Made by a program: the position numbers and the translations under genes. The notes under the pieces are model-generated. The model was given only the letters and a program-made list of their open reading frames with translations. It was not told where the DNA came from and searched no databases. DNA of 64,000 nucleotides from Mycobacterium sp. D16Q14 (lineage in GTDB: Bacteria; Actinomycetota; Actinomycetes; Mycobacteriales; Mycobacteriaceae), in NCBI GenBank assembly GCA_002013415.1, contig MAEX01000020.1, positions 1 through 64,000 of the forward strand. The letters run 5' to 3'. This document shows positions 17,356-27,400 of this stretch, in pieces (position 1 is the stretch's first letter; each line of letters opens with the position of its first letter).

Positions 17356-20259
17356 TTAGCGCTCTTCCTTCTGCAGAAGGAAGCTCACCAACGGGCGCGA
17401 GCCGGGCGCGTGGCGTCGTGCCCTGGCGGGGCGCTGCAGCACCCGCTGCGGCCACCAGAACCACCGCCCCAACAGCGCGGCGATTGCCGGCGTCATGAAC
17501 GCGCGCACCACCAATGTGTCGAACAACAGGCCGATCGCGATCGTCGAACCCAGCTGGCCGATGGTGACAAGATCGCTGACCACCATGGACAACATCGTGA
17601 ACGCGAACACCAAACCCGCAGAGGTCACCACCTTGCCGGTCCCGCCCATCGCCCGAATGATCCCCGTATTGATCCCAGCGCCCAGCTCTTCTTTCATCCG
17701 CGACACCAACAACAGGTTGTAATCAGAACCCACCGCCAACAAGATGATCACCGACATCGCCAGCACCACCCAGTTCAAGGGGATGCCGAGAATGCTCTGC
17801 CAGATGAGCACCGAGAGGCCGAACGCCGCACCCAGCGAAAGTGCCACTGTCCCAACGATAACCAGCGCAGCGACAAAGCTTCGCGTCATGACCAGCATGA
17901 TGCCGAATATCAGACAGAGCGCCGCGGTGGCCGCGATCAACAGATCGTACTTCGAGCCGTCGACAACGTCTTTGACCGATGCCGCGGTGCCGGTCATATA
18001 GATCTTGGCATTCCGTAGCGGTGTGCCCTTGAGTGCCTCCGCGGCCGCTGTCTCTATCGGCTCAACCAACGACATACCCTCGCGCGTCGCCGGATCGCCC
18101 CGCTGCGATATGAGCATCCGCGCCGCCTTCCCGTCCGAGGACAGGAAGATGTTCATGACACGCTTGAAGTCTTCGTTCTCGAAGACCTCCGGGGGGAGAT
18201 AGAACGAGTCGTCGTTCTGCGCAGCATCGAAAGCCTTGCCCATCGCGGTTGAGTTATTCGTCGACTGCTCCATCTGATCGAAGATCCCGGACATGGTGCT
18301 GTGCATGGACAGCATCATTTTCCGCGTGGATTCCATCGTCTCGATCATCACTGGAAACTGTTGTGCCATTTGCGGAAGTAGCTCATCCAGCCGATCCAGA
18401 TTCGCCACCAGGTCACCCAGCTTGTCGGAGACCTCGTCCACTCCGTCGAGCGTGTCGAAGACGGAACGGATGGCCTGACAGATCGGGATGTCGTAGCAGT
18501 GCTTTTCCCAGTAGAGGTAATTTCTGATCGGTCTGATGAAGTCATCGAAATCCATAACATGATCCCGAAGCTCATTCATGATTATTTCGAGTTCGTGCGT
18601 TGTGCCGACCATGCCGTGGGTCGTGCCGACCATCTGCTCGGTCAGCGCCTGCATCCGCTTCATGATGCCGATCGTCTTCAGCATGTCGTCGGCCTGAACC
18701 AGCAGATCGTCCATGCGGTTCTTCTGAAACGGCATCAAATGCGACTGACTCGCGCTGCTCATACTGAGCATGAACGGAATGGTCGTGTGTTTCAAAGGCT
18801 CACCGCCGGGCCGAGTTACCGCCTGAACCCGCGATACGCCGGGCACGGCTTGGACCCCGCGCGCCAGTTTGTTGATCACCAGGAAGTCGACCGGATTGCG
18901 CATGTCGTGATCGGCTTCGATCAGCAGAACATCCGGGGCCATCATCAAGGACTGAGGGAAGTGTCGCGAGGCGGCGGCATAGCCCACATTCGCCGGAATA
19001 TCCTGCGGGATGTATTTCTGGTCGTTGTAGCTGGGCTGGTACACCGGCAGCGTCAACAGCCCGATCAGTGCCACCGCACACGTCGCGACGAGAATCGGTG
19101 CCGGCCAACGCACGATCGCCGTACCGATCTGCCGCCAGCGGCGGACCGTGACCTTTCGCTTGGGCTCAAACAACCCGAAACGGCTACCCACGGCGATGAC
19201 CGCCGGAACGAGTGTGATCGCTACCGCGACGGCGACCACCATGCCCACGGCCGTGGCGACTCCCAATGTCTGGTAGACGGGGAGCCGGGTGAAGTGCAGA
19301 CAGAGAACTGCGCCGGCAATCGTCAAACCCGAACCCAGCACCACCTTGGCCACGCTGCGGAAGGTGGTGTAAAACGCCGTCTCTCGATCCTCACCGGCCT
19401 GGCGTGCCTCCTGATATCGCCCGGTGAAGAAGATGCCGTAGTCCGTTCCGGCCGCGATGGCAAGTGCCACCAGCAGATTGACCACGAATGTGGTGATACC
19501 GATGAGCCCCAGATTTCCGAGAAACGCCACGAATCCGCGGGCCACCGTCAGCTCTATCCCGACGACAATCAGCATGAGAATGACGGAAACGATCGATCGG
19601 TAGACCAGGAGCAGCATGGTGAAGATCACCGCGAGGCTTAGCCCCGTGACCAGGAGGACGGTCCTGTTGCCGGCCGGGCCCAAGTCCGCGGCGAACGCCG
19701 CCGGTCCGGTCACATAGGCCTTGACTCCCGGCGGCGCCGGTGTCCGGTCCACAATGCTCCGCACCGCCTCAACGGATTGATTCGCCGAAGCCCCCTCCCG
19801 GGGATCCGTCAGAGCCACCTGTACATACGTAGCCTTACCGTCGAGGCTTTGCGCAGCAGCCTGCGTCATTTGATCGCCCCAGAAATCCTGCACATGCTGG
19901 ACATGGGCCGTATCGGATTTCAATTGGCGGATCAACTCGTCGTAGTACCGGTGCGTGTCGTCACCGAGGGGTTGCTGACCCTCCACAACGATCATCGCTA
20001 CCACACTGGAATTCGATTCGTCGAACAGCTGGCCCATTCGTTGCGTTGCCTGAAACGACGGTGCCGCATCCGGATTCATCGCCACCGCGTGTTCCTTCTC
20101 GACCTGCTCAAGTGAGGGAACGCTCATGCTTAAGACGACGGCTATCGCCAACCAACCAAGGATGATCGGCACCGACAGACGGCGGATCAACCGTGCCAGT
20201 AATGGTGGACGGTGACCCACCGGCAATGGCTCTGTCGGAGGGTCGCTGAGAGTGCTCAT
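17356..20259 (-). CDS. mmpL: MmpL-family RND transporter (first mmpL of the operon)
   Basis: A 967-residue paralogue of the neighbouring mmpL. The Asp-Tyr pairs are in GTDYGIF near residue 273 and GSDYNLL near 845, and the long coiled-coil-like insertion in the second periplasmic domain is present with WEKHCYDIPICQAIRSVF. The frame is open to 20346, but the ATG at 20259 overlaps the mmpS stop as ATGA and has GAAGG just upstream, so it is the true start. Translation is thus coupled to mmpS. Two tandem MmpL proteins with one MmpS is the arrangement of the GPL exporter MmpS4-MmpL4a-MmpL4b. Confidence 0.94.
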   Translation of the reverse strand: MSTLSDPPTEPLPVGHRPPLLARLIRRLSVPIILGWLAIAVVLSMSVPSLEQVEKEHAVAMNPDAAPSFQATQRMGQLFDESNSSVVAMIVVEGQQPLGDDTHRYYDELIRQLKSDTAHVQHVQDFWGDQMTQAAAQSLDGKATYVQVALTDPREGASANQSVEAVRSIVDRTPAPPGVKAYVTGPAAFAADLGPAGNRTVLLVTGLSLAVIFTMLLLVYRSIVSVILMLIVVGIELTVARGFVAFLGNLGLIGITTFVVNLLVALAIAAGTDYGIFFTGRYQEARQAGEDRETAFYTTFRSVAKVVLGSGLTIAGAVLCLHFTRLPVYQTLGVATAVGMVVAVAVAITLVPAVIAVGSRFGLFEPKRKVTVRRWRQIGTAIVRWPAPILVATCAVALIGLLTLPVYQPSYNDQKYIPQDIPANVGYAAASRHFPQSLMMAPDVLLIEADHDMRNPVDFLVINKLARGVQAVPGVSRVQAVTRPGGEPLKHTTIPFMLSMSSASQSHLMPFQKNRMDDLLVQADDMLKTIGIMKRMQALTEQMVGTTHGMVGTTHELEIIMNELRDHVMDFDDFIRPIRNYLYWEKHCYDIPICQAIRSVFDTLDGVDEVSDKLGDLVANLDRLDELLPQMAQQFPVMIETMESTRKMMLSMHSTMSGIFDQMEQSTNNSTAMGKAFDAAQNDDSFYLPPEVFENEDFKRVMNIFLSSDGKAARMLISQRGDPATREGMSLVEPIETAAAEALKGTPLRNAKIYMTGTAASVKDVVDGSKYDLLIAATAALCLIFGIMLVMTRSFVAALVIVGTVALSLGAAFGLSVLIWQSILGIPLNWVVLAMSVIILLAVGSDYNLLLVSRMKEELGAGINTGIIRAMGGTGKVVTSAGLVFAFTMLSMVVSDLVTIGQLGSTIAIGLLFDTLVVRAFMTPAIAALLGRWFWWPQRVLQRPARARRHAPGSRPLVSFLLQKEER

Positions 20260-20687
20260 GCGGCCTTCAACATGCAGAAGGTCAACGCGCTGACGCCGTA
20301 TCGGATCTTCTCGTCCTTGACCTTGTCGCCCACGAGGATGCGGCATCCAATGCTGTCCGCGTCACCCTGTGCGGTGAGGTTTCCCATGGCCGTCGCCTCG
20401 GTGATCGGAAACTCCACCGACCAGGGCAGCGGGGCCTGCTTGATCACCTGCGGCTCGGCATCCGCATCGAAGTAGCTAATGGTCGCCACCGTGCCCGGGG
20501 GGCCGAACACCTCGTAGATCAAGTACTTGGGGTCGTGCGGCCGCTTCTCTTCCCGTTCGGCATTGGCATACGCGGGACGACGCTCGTTACCGAAGACGCC
20601 GTGCAACCGCGACACGGTGAATCCACCCGCGACTGCCACCACCACAAGCACCAACGGAATCCACACACGCTTCAAGATCGTGAAAAT
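20256..20687 (-). CDS. mmpS: MmpS-family accessory protein, possible ATT start
   Basis: MmpS proteins are periplasmic partners anchored by one N-terminal membrane segment. Here KRVWIPLVLVVVAVAGGF is the anchor, then a soluble beta-rich domain with the conserved IYEVFGPPG, cysteines in IGCRI and TFCMLKAA at the end. The TTG at 20675 has no ribosome-binding site at proper distance. Extending four codons to an ATT at 20687 gives IFTILKRVW, which matches the MF-x-ILKRVW start of known MmpS proteins and puts GGAGGG 7 bp upstream. I therefore list 20687 as the likely start, read as fMet. The stop overlaps the mmpL start. Confidence 0.85.
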   Translation of the reverse strand: MFTILKRVWIPLVLVVVAVAGGFTVSRLHGVFGNERRPAYANAEREEKRPHDPKYLIYEVFGPPGTVATISYFDADAEPQVIKQAPLPWSVEFPITEATAMGNLTAQGDADSIGCRILVGDKVKDEKIRYGVSALTFCMLKAA

Positions 20688-21210
20688 CTCGAGTCCCTCC
20701 GACTGTCTTCCGCGCTCGGCAGCATGTCAGCTGCACGAACATGTATCTTCAGATCGGATGTGAACACAACGGATAACCGAACTTCGAATGCGGCGGCACC
20801 CAGGCTCGGTCGTGTGTGAAGCACCGCCAACGTGCGGCACGCCTCGTCGCGCGCGACCCGATTCCGACGAGTAAATCATGTCGGCGCGTCACGAAAGACA
20901 CAATCCGCAATCTCGGTCTGGAAACGTCTAATACCTTGTTATACACCAAATTTGGGAATGGACTGCTCGTCCAGAAATCCGTTCTCGAGCCGTTCGGCGG
21001 CGGATCTGGCCTGACCGGTGTACAGATGTGGGGCCTTGCCGTAATCACATCCCCCACGAACATGTTCGCGAAATAACATGCAAGAGAACGTAGTGCCGTG
21101 GCGGGCCACACGGGAGCCTGGAACGCGGCCCGATTGACGGCGACATGTCCTTCAACGGAGGACTCTCGACGAGACGCCAAATAGGCATCTGTTCCGGAAC
21201 TTTCGGATTG
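20688..21210. other. Intergenic region upstream of the mmpS-mmpL-mmpL operon
   Basis: About 520 bp without a credible gene; the open frames lack domains and ribosome-binding sites. It must hold the mmpS promoter. The stretch around 20920-20960 is locally AT-rich compared with its surroundings. I could not identify a specific operator. Confidence 0.5.
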
Positions 21211-22548
21211 CTATCCGTCGGCGTCTACGGAATCCGGATCCATCTCCGGCTGAATCCACCGAAATCCGGACTTGCTGCGCTCCATGAACCGGGGTTCATA
21301 GGTGCCCTCGATCCTCTTGCCATTCACGACGCCGGTAAGGACCAGCCGATCCGGGCTGGGCTGCTGTGCGTGAAGTATCTGTTGCGGCGGGCCGGACTCA
21401 CGCTTACGCAATTCCAGCCGGTCGCCGTTGACCGCCAACAGCCACGCAGCGGTGCGCCCGTCGGGTGTCTGGGAAACGAACTTCATCACGCTGAACTCCG
21501 CCACCGTGTCACGATGGGAAATCGCCACGTTGGGCCACGGTTCGGGATCAGTCTGGTTCAGCGTCGCCCCGTGCCCGTCGATGGTGAATGACGTTGCGTG
21601 CCAAGCACCGTCGAGACTTGAGGTGGGTGTTTTGTATGTGGAGTAGACCGCTAGCGACTGCAACACGATGAGTGCCGTCAGGACCGATGACACCCCGAAT
21701 TTGAGCACAATGCCCGTCGTGAGCAGCCAGCGCCGGTCCGAGCCGAGCGCCGGCCATAGCCGCACCGGCTGCGTGGTGCTGCGGTTGAAGACCACCCGCA
21801 CAAGGCTTGGCCACAATGGCGCGGTGACCGCGACCGCAATCAAGAACAGCTCTCCCGAGACCTGCTTGACCGGCACGTCATACGTCATGTTGAGCAGGAA
21901 CACCTGCGCCATGGCGAACACCGACCCCACGGCGCCCAAGACCCAGGTGCGGTTCCACAGCAGCAGCAACCCGGACACCAGCTCCACGGCCCCTGTGGCT
22001 ATCGAATACGGTTCCGAGGCACCCATGAAGCCCCACAAAGTGTTGAACAAGCTTGTGTCACCGGCTAATTGCAGCTGCCGATCAGGAAGAGCCATGAACC
22101 CCATCTGCGTGGGAATCGCCTTCGCGATGCCGTACGTGATCATCGACATCGCCAGACCGAACCGTGCGAAAACCCACAGCGACGCGGCCAGCCGCCGGTA
22201 GTTCGGCCGGCGACCGTCCAGCACCGTCCATATCGCGGTGATCGCCAGTGCGATCACAATCCAGCCCAGGTGGTAGCACCACGACCACAACAGGTCGCTT
22301 CCGGAAGACACAGTGAGTTCGATACCGCGTCCGCGGATGAGGAAACTGCCGATCTGCGCCGTCAGCCATAGCACCGGCTCAAACAAGGTGTAAAGCCCGA
22401 GGTTGTCGTACACCGAGAGCAGAAGAATCCCGCCACCGATGGTGAATAGCAGACGGAATCCGATCTTCTGCAGCGGGGTCCACCGCGCCGGGGTATCAGC
22501 GCCGTCCTCTTCGGAGGTGCCGGATAGCGCGGGTACATCGGTCGTCAT
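21211..22548 (-). CDS. DoxX/HTTM-like polytopic membrane protein with extracytoplasmic tail
   Basis: A 445-residue protein (ATG at 22548; an upstream GTG at 22605 would add 19 residues). The first 310 residues have about eight membrane segments, including GFRLLFTIGGGILLL, a DoxX-like FARFGLAMSMITYGIAKAIP and AVELVSGLLLLW. The last 130 residues form a soluble region beginning after the final segment, with WHATSFTIDGHG and a repeated beta-type pattern, and no known catalytic motif. It resembles unassigned actinobacterial membrane proteins annotated as DoxX-like. No function is known. It sits between the export operon and a lipase on the same strand, which does not fix a role. Confidence 0.72.
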   Translation of the reverse strand: MTTDVPALSGTSEEDGADTPARWTPLQKIGFRLLFTIGGGILLLSVYDNLGLYTLFEPVLWLTAQIGSFLIRGRGIELTVSSGSDLLWSWCYHLGWIVIALAITAIWTVLDGRRPNYRRLAASLWVFARFGLAMSMITYGIAKAIPTQMGFMALPDRQLQLAGDTSLFNTLWGFMGASEPYSIATGAVELVSGLLLLWNRTWVLGAVGSVFAMAQVFLLNMTYDVPVKQVSGELFLIAVAVTAPLWPSLVRVVFNRSTTQPVRLWPALGSDRRWLLTTGIVLKFGVSSVLTALIVLQSLAVYSTYKTPTSSLDGAWHATSFTIDGHGATLNQTDPEPWPNVAISHRDTVAEFSVMKFVSQTPDGRTAAWLLAVNGDRLELRKRESGPPQQILHAQQPSPDRLVLTGVVNGKRIEGTYEPRFMERSKSGFRWIQPEMDPDSVDADG

Positions 22549-22624
22549 GCCCGCGAGCCTAGCCGTCCCGCGGGTGTCGCCGCCTCCGGGAAAACCCTGA
22601 GTCACATCCTGATTCGGGGAACCA

Positions 22625-23893
22625 CTAGGCCCCTAATGCGCTGCGCATCCAACGTAGAACACTGGGCATCGCCCACCCGGCCGCGATCAGATGTTCGCCA
22701 GGCACGGGCAGGTAATCTACCGTCGCTCCCTTCGATCGCCAGCTGTCGACGAGCGCGGTGACGCCTTGTTCGGGAACGAACTGATCACCGATGAACCGGT
22801 CACGCGATCCGTGGTACAGCAGGGTCGGCATGGTCGGTGCGGTGGCGCCCGGCTTGTTGGCGGCGATCACATCCTGTGCGATCTCGGACTCGAAAGGCGA
22901 TGGAATGGCCGCCAATACATCAAGATCGATACGCGCAATCCCGGCCGCTGCCAACGGCGGCTGCGGCAAGTCCTTGATCAGAGTCGTCATGTAGAAGGCA
23001 AAATCGCCAAAGAGCTCCACCATGCTCGGGTACTCGCGCGCCTGCCCGATCGTGGCCGCGGCAAATAGGCCAGATCCCAAGGCGCCGTTCATACTGCGAT
23101 ACAGCAGGGCGTAATCCGTCGGTGTCCCGCCGGCGACCGCACCGCTGAACCTCAGTTCCGGCGCGTAGGCCGGCTGCTCCTGCGCGGCCCACACCGTCGC
23201 GATGGCACCGCCGCTGTACCCATCCATCACCATCGGGGATTCCATGAGATCTGGACATAGTCTGCGCATCCCGCGTACTGAGTCCAGTACCGCATGCGCG
23301 GCCATGATGCCCGCCGAATAGGCCATCCGCGGTCCCTCGTGATCGGGTATGAGCACCGCATAATTTCGCGCCAGGAGCAACGGCGCCAACGGCGGCACGT
23401 CGACGTACAGACCTCGCTCGATCCGGTAAGAGGGCGCTGCCTTGAGACCCAGGGAGTTGATCGGCTGGTTGCGTACCACCACCGGACGAGCGCCCGCGCC
23501 GCGCCAAGGGCGGTTCGGTTCGATCAGGGTCGCAGTCACGGGCACAGCATTCCCCGCGGTATCCGTGGAGCGGACCATAAGTCGCTGAATAGTGCTTCCA
23601 GGCCGGGGAATACGAGGCAGCAGCTGGTGTGTTCGAACGATCTCTCCGTTGGCGCGGTCACTCAGGTCACCCGGGTCGGCATAGAAGCTGGGCCCCGGGA
23701 TGGGCGTCGGCAAGATGGCTGCATGCCGATCAGCACGCTGCTCATCGGTCAACCTGCGCGCGGCCCAACTGTTGAGCCGTCGCACCACCGAGGGGCTGCG
23801 CAAGGCCACGGCCGAGCCCACGATCCCGGCCACCGCCGTACCTACGCCCGCCAGTGCGCTTCCACCGAGAACAGCTTTGGGCTTCGTTCCCAT
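22625..23893 (-). CDS. Secretory lipase-family alpha/beta hydrolase
   Basis: A 422-residue protein of the fungal/actinobacterial secretory lipase (LIP) group. A hydrophobic N-terminus (residues about 6-30, alanine- and glycine-rich) acts as signal or anchor. The nucleophile elbow is GYSGG near residue 215, followed by an acid in LYHGSRDRF and the histidine in VPGEHLIAAGW near the C-terminus. The ATG at 23893 has AGGAGG 6 bp upstream, so the longer frame to 23959 is rejected. It would hydrolyse ester bonds of lipids or small esters outside the cytoplasm. Substrate is not known. Confidence 0.88.
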   Translation of the reverse strand: MGTKPKAVLGGSALAGVGTAVAGIVGSAVALRSPSVVRRLNSWAARRLTDEQRADRHAAILPTPIPGPSFYADPGDLSDRANGEIVRTHQLLPRIPRPGSTIQRLMVRSTDTAGNAVPVTATLIEPNRPWRGAGARPVVVRNQPINSLGLKAAPSYRIERGLYVDVPPLAPLLLARNYAVLIPDHEGPRMAYSAGIMAAHAVLDSVRGMRRLCPDLMESPMVMDGYSGGAIATVWAAQEQPAYAPELRFSGAVAGGTPTDYALLYRSMNGALGSGLFAAATIGQAREYPSMVELFGDFAFYMTTLIKDLPQPPLAAAGIARIDLDVLAAIPSPFESEIAQDVIAANKPGATAPTMPTLLYHGSRDRFIGDQFVPEQGVTALVDSWRSKGATVDYLPVPGEHLIAAGWAMPSVLRWMRSALGA

Positions 23894-23977
23894 GTGCAAC
23901 CTCCTGATTCCAGGACAGCGTAGACAACGCGTTTTCACAACGGACGTAGTGGCTTTCACGACAGACGCAGTGGTGAG

Positions 23978-24441
23978 TCAACCATCCGTGAACGTACGGT
24001 ATCGCTGGGCGCCCACGTACTCGGCGAGGTGCTCGCCCGTCAGCTGGAAGGCACAGTCTCGAGAGCCCCAGGGCTGATCGGCGGGTTCCTGCATGACCTC
24101 GGCGCCAATGGCCTGCACTCGCTCGAAGATCCTGGCCAGGTCGTCGGTGGCGAGCACCCCACCGCGAAACAGACCTCGGTGACACTCATGTCTGCGCGGC
24201 GCAGCAGCATCATGGCCCGCTCGATCCGCCGTGTCGTGGGGTAGGAGTACTGCGACTCCCACAAGCGCTCTTGAACTGGCGGCTCAGATGTCCCGAGGAC
24301 ATGTGCGCATCGCGGGCCAGCTCTTCGACGTTCAGCGGCTGCGCGTACTCGCGGTCAATCCGGTCGCGTACCCGGCGAAGACGCGCGAGGTCGCGCAGGC
24401 GCTGCTCCTTGCCTGCATGGGTCTCAGGCGGGATTCTATCG
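23978..24441 (-). pseudogene. AraC regulator remnant fused to VOC/glyoxalase remnant
   Basis: Three reading frames must be joined to follow the ancestral proteins. The first frame (from about 24441) gives an AraC helix-turn-helix start, with LNVEELARDAHMSSGHLSRQF. It shifts near 24260 into QYSYPTTRRIERAMMLLRRAD and TEVCFAVGCS, the second AraC helix-turn-helix. The AraC end is missing: at about 24160 the text jumps into TDDLARIFERVQAIGAEVMQEP and QPWGSRDCAF, the C-terminal part of a VOC-fold (glyoxalase/bleomycin resistance) protein. AraC and VOC genes are common neighbours in actinobacteria, so one deletion plus a 1-bp frameshift explains the remnant. No functional product is expected. Confidence 0.82.
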
Positions 24442-24442
24442 A

Positions 24443-27400
24443 CTAGATCATGCCCAGCAGGCCGATATCGGCGGCGTACTTGAGGATCAGATCCTTGGTG
24501 ACATGCGGGATCTCACCCGGTGTCTGGCCCAAGCCGCCGACCTTCGCCTCTCGTACAGCTCCGCTGAATTCGGCTGTCGGGAGGGCACTTCCGTCAATTG
24601 CCGGCTGCGGCTTCTGGTACATCTTGAGCAGCGGCAGCACGGACTGCTGGCGCTGCTGCTCCGACAGCCCCTTGAGTGCTGTCTCGAACCGAGTGAGCCA
24701 TTGGCCGTAATCGTCGATCCGGGCGATCTTGTACCCGGCCTCGATGAGCCAATCCACAAAAGTGTCCATCGAGACGCCGTCGTGGTGGGGATTGAACACA
24801 TCGAAGCTGCGGTAGTCATCTGTCACGTTCACGCCACCGATCGCGGTGATAGACGCAGCAGTGAAATCACCTGGGACGCCATCGTAGTGAGCCCGCTGAC
24901 GGTTGCCGTCGCTATCCAGTTCGTAGAAACTTGCCGGCGCGACGCCGGTGAGCAACAGGCTCTGGATGGTGCGGGTGAACACGTCGGTGACGTTCAGCTG
25001 ACCGTGGTAGTCGCTGTGCGCGAGAATCATGTCGGAGCGGAACACCCGCACCGGCAGCCCGGCCAAATCGTGGGCCTCCCGCAGGAGCACCTCACCCGCC
25101 CACTTCGAATTCCCATACCCATTGGCGTAGCCGTCGTTGATCTGGCGCTCTGCCGACATCACCCGGACATCGGAATCTTCCTCGAACTGGGTCACCGGGA
25201 TCTGATCGGCGATACCGACCGTCGACAGGTACGTGACCGGCTTGAGCCGTTCGGAGATCGCCAGTTTGATGATCTCGGCGGTACCGGCCACATTGGGGCC
25301 AAATAGCTGGCTGTACGGCAGCACGTGGTTCACCAACGCGCCCGAGTGGACGATCAGATCCACCTCACCGGCCAGCTTCTGCCAAACATCCTGGGACAGG
25401 CCCAGATCCTGGTCTCCGAAATCACCGGCGATCACTTCGAGACCCTGCTCCGCGAGCTGGCGGTAGTGGGCCGACAGCTTGAGGTCTCCCGATTCGTAGA
25501 CGGCGTCCAGCCGTGCACGGGCGGCCGCAGCATCGGAGCCGCGGATCAGCGCGTACACCTTTCCGCCACGGGGCACCAGTCGTTCGAGCCAATCCAGTAC
25601 CAACCAGCGTCCGAGCCAGCCGTTACCACCGGTTACCAACACGGTCTTAACGTCGGTAGTGGGCGGCTGAATATCCTTGGCCGCCTTCAGTAACGACTCG
25701 TCGATGAACTTGTCGAGGGTGAGCTCGGCGGCATTGATCACCGTCGCGCCCCTGCCATGGACCGACGCGAACGTCGGCTGCGTCGCGGTGCCGGTCCGTT
25801 GTGCCTCAATGTGCCGGGCGATCGCGGCGAGATCGTTGGCGACGCTGTTGATCACGCCAACCGGAACGTCTACCTCGAAGATGTCGCGCAGCAGCTCGGA
25901 GTACGACAACGCCGAAAGCGAGTCCCCGCCGAGGTCGATGAACCGGACATCGGGGGCCAGGTCGGAAGACGATGCCCCCAGCAATGCCGCCGCGGCGTCG
26001 GTCACGGTGTCCAGGACCGGACGGCTGGCCGCCTCCCGCGCCAGCTCACGCAACCGCTCGTTCTGGCTTTCGGCCAGTTCGGTATACAGCGCCTCCAGCC
26101 GTTCGCCGTAGTGCTCCTTTAGCTTCGGACGCAGCAGCTTGCGCGCATCCGACAGCAGCCCGGATTCAACGGTGAACGGCACCGTCTCGACGATGAAGTC
26201 CCGGGGGATCTCGTAGGACTGCAGTTCCGCGCCCTTGGCGACCTGCTGCAGCGAATCCTGGATCAGCGGTTTGAGCGCATTTGGCGAATCCGCATACCGT
26301 TCAAGGGCTTCCGGAGTGGGCACTACGACTGCCAACAGGAAAGAACGCTCACTGTTGCCGTACACGAAGATCTGCCGAACCAGCGGGCTGCCGGTGTACG
26401 CGGCCTCCAGCTTAGACACCGCGACAAATTCACCCTGAGCGAGCTTGAGCACGTTCTTGACACGGTCAAGATACTTAAGGTGGTCCGGTCCCAACTCGGC
26501 GACCACGTCGCCAGTCAGGTAATAGCCGTCCTCGTCGAAGACGTCGGCGGTGGTTTCCGGGCGCTTGTAGTAGCCGGGGAACATGGTGTCCGACTTGATG
26601 CGCAGCTCGCCCCTGGGATGCGGGGAATCCGTTGTGAAATAACCGAGTTCAGGAACATCCACCAGCTTGTATTCGGTGACCGGGGGACGCTGCAAGATGC
26701 CGTCGCGCCATACTGCCCCGGCCTCCGTCGAGCCATAGCCGTCGAGCATCGCTACCTGCAGCAGCGATTCCATGAAGTCGTTCATCTCGGGAGACAACGG
26801 CGCAGAACCGGATCCGGCACTGAGCACGCGCCCACCGAAATCCTCTTCGCGAATGCGCACCTTGATCTGCTCGGCGATGTCCGCATTACTTTCACCGGGG
26901 GCAAGCGAGCGATCCAACTCGGCCTGGTAACGCTGGAAGACCATCTCCACCACGCGCGGCACGAACAACACCTCGGTGGGACGGATCAGCGCGATGTCCT
27001 CGAAGAATGTCGACAGGTCACTGGAAGCGATGTAGTACGCCGTGCCGCCCCCGGAGAGCGTGCCCATCAGCGTGAGGCGGCCCGCCAGGTGGCTCATGGG
27101 CATGAAGTTGACGCCCACGCCCGGAATGACCGTGCTGCTGAGCCACTTCTTCTGCCACAGGTTGGCCACCAGCCATTGCGGGTACATCGCGCCCTTGGGG
27201 GTGCCGGTGCTGCCGGAGGTGTAGATGAGCAGACGCAATGCGTCGGGATCTTCGCTGGGCTGTGGTGCCGCGGGCAGCTCTCGCCCGCGCGCGATCGCGT
27301 CGCCGAGCGGATCGACGGTGATCGGCCGACCGGCCTCTTCGAGTCGGGCGCGCACGGCGCGCAGCGCCTCGCGGTGGCCGTCCAGCTCCGGGTGGTAGTC

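Noticed and set aside
14427..19641. Long plus-strand frames opposite the mmpL genes (up to 380 codons)
   Set aside because: They mirror the mmpL codons, are His/Arg-rich and lack any domain; antisense shadows.
20749..21180. Minus-strand ORF of 143 codons upstream of mmpS
   Set aside because: No recognisable domain or start signal; more likely promoter region.
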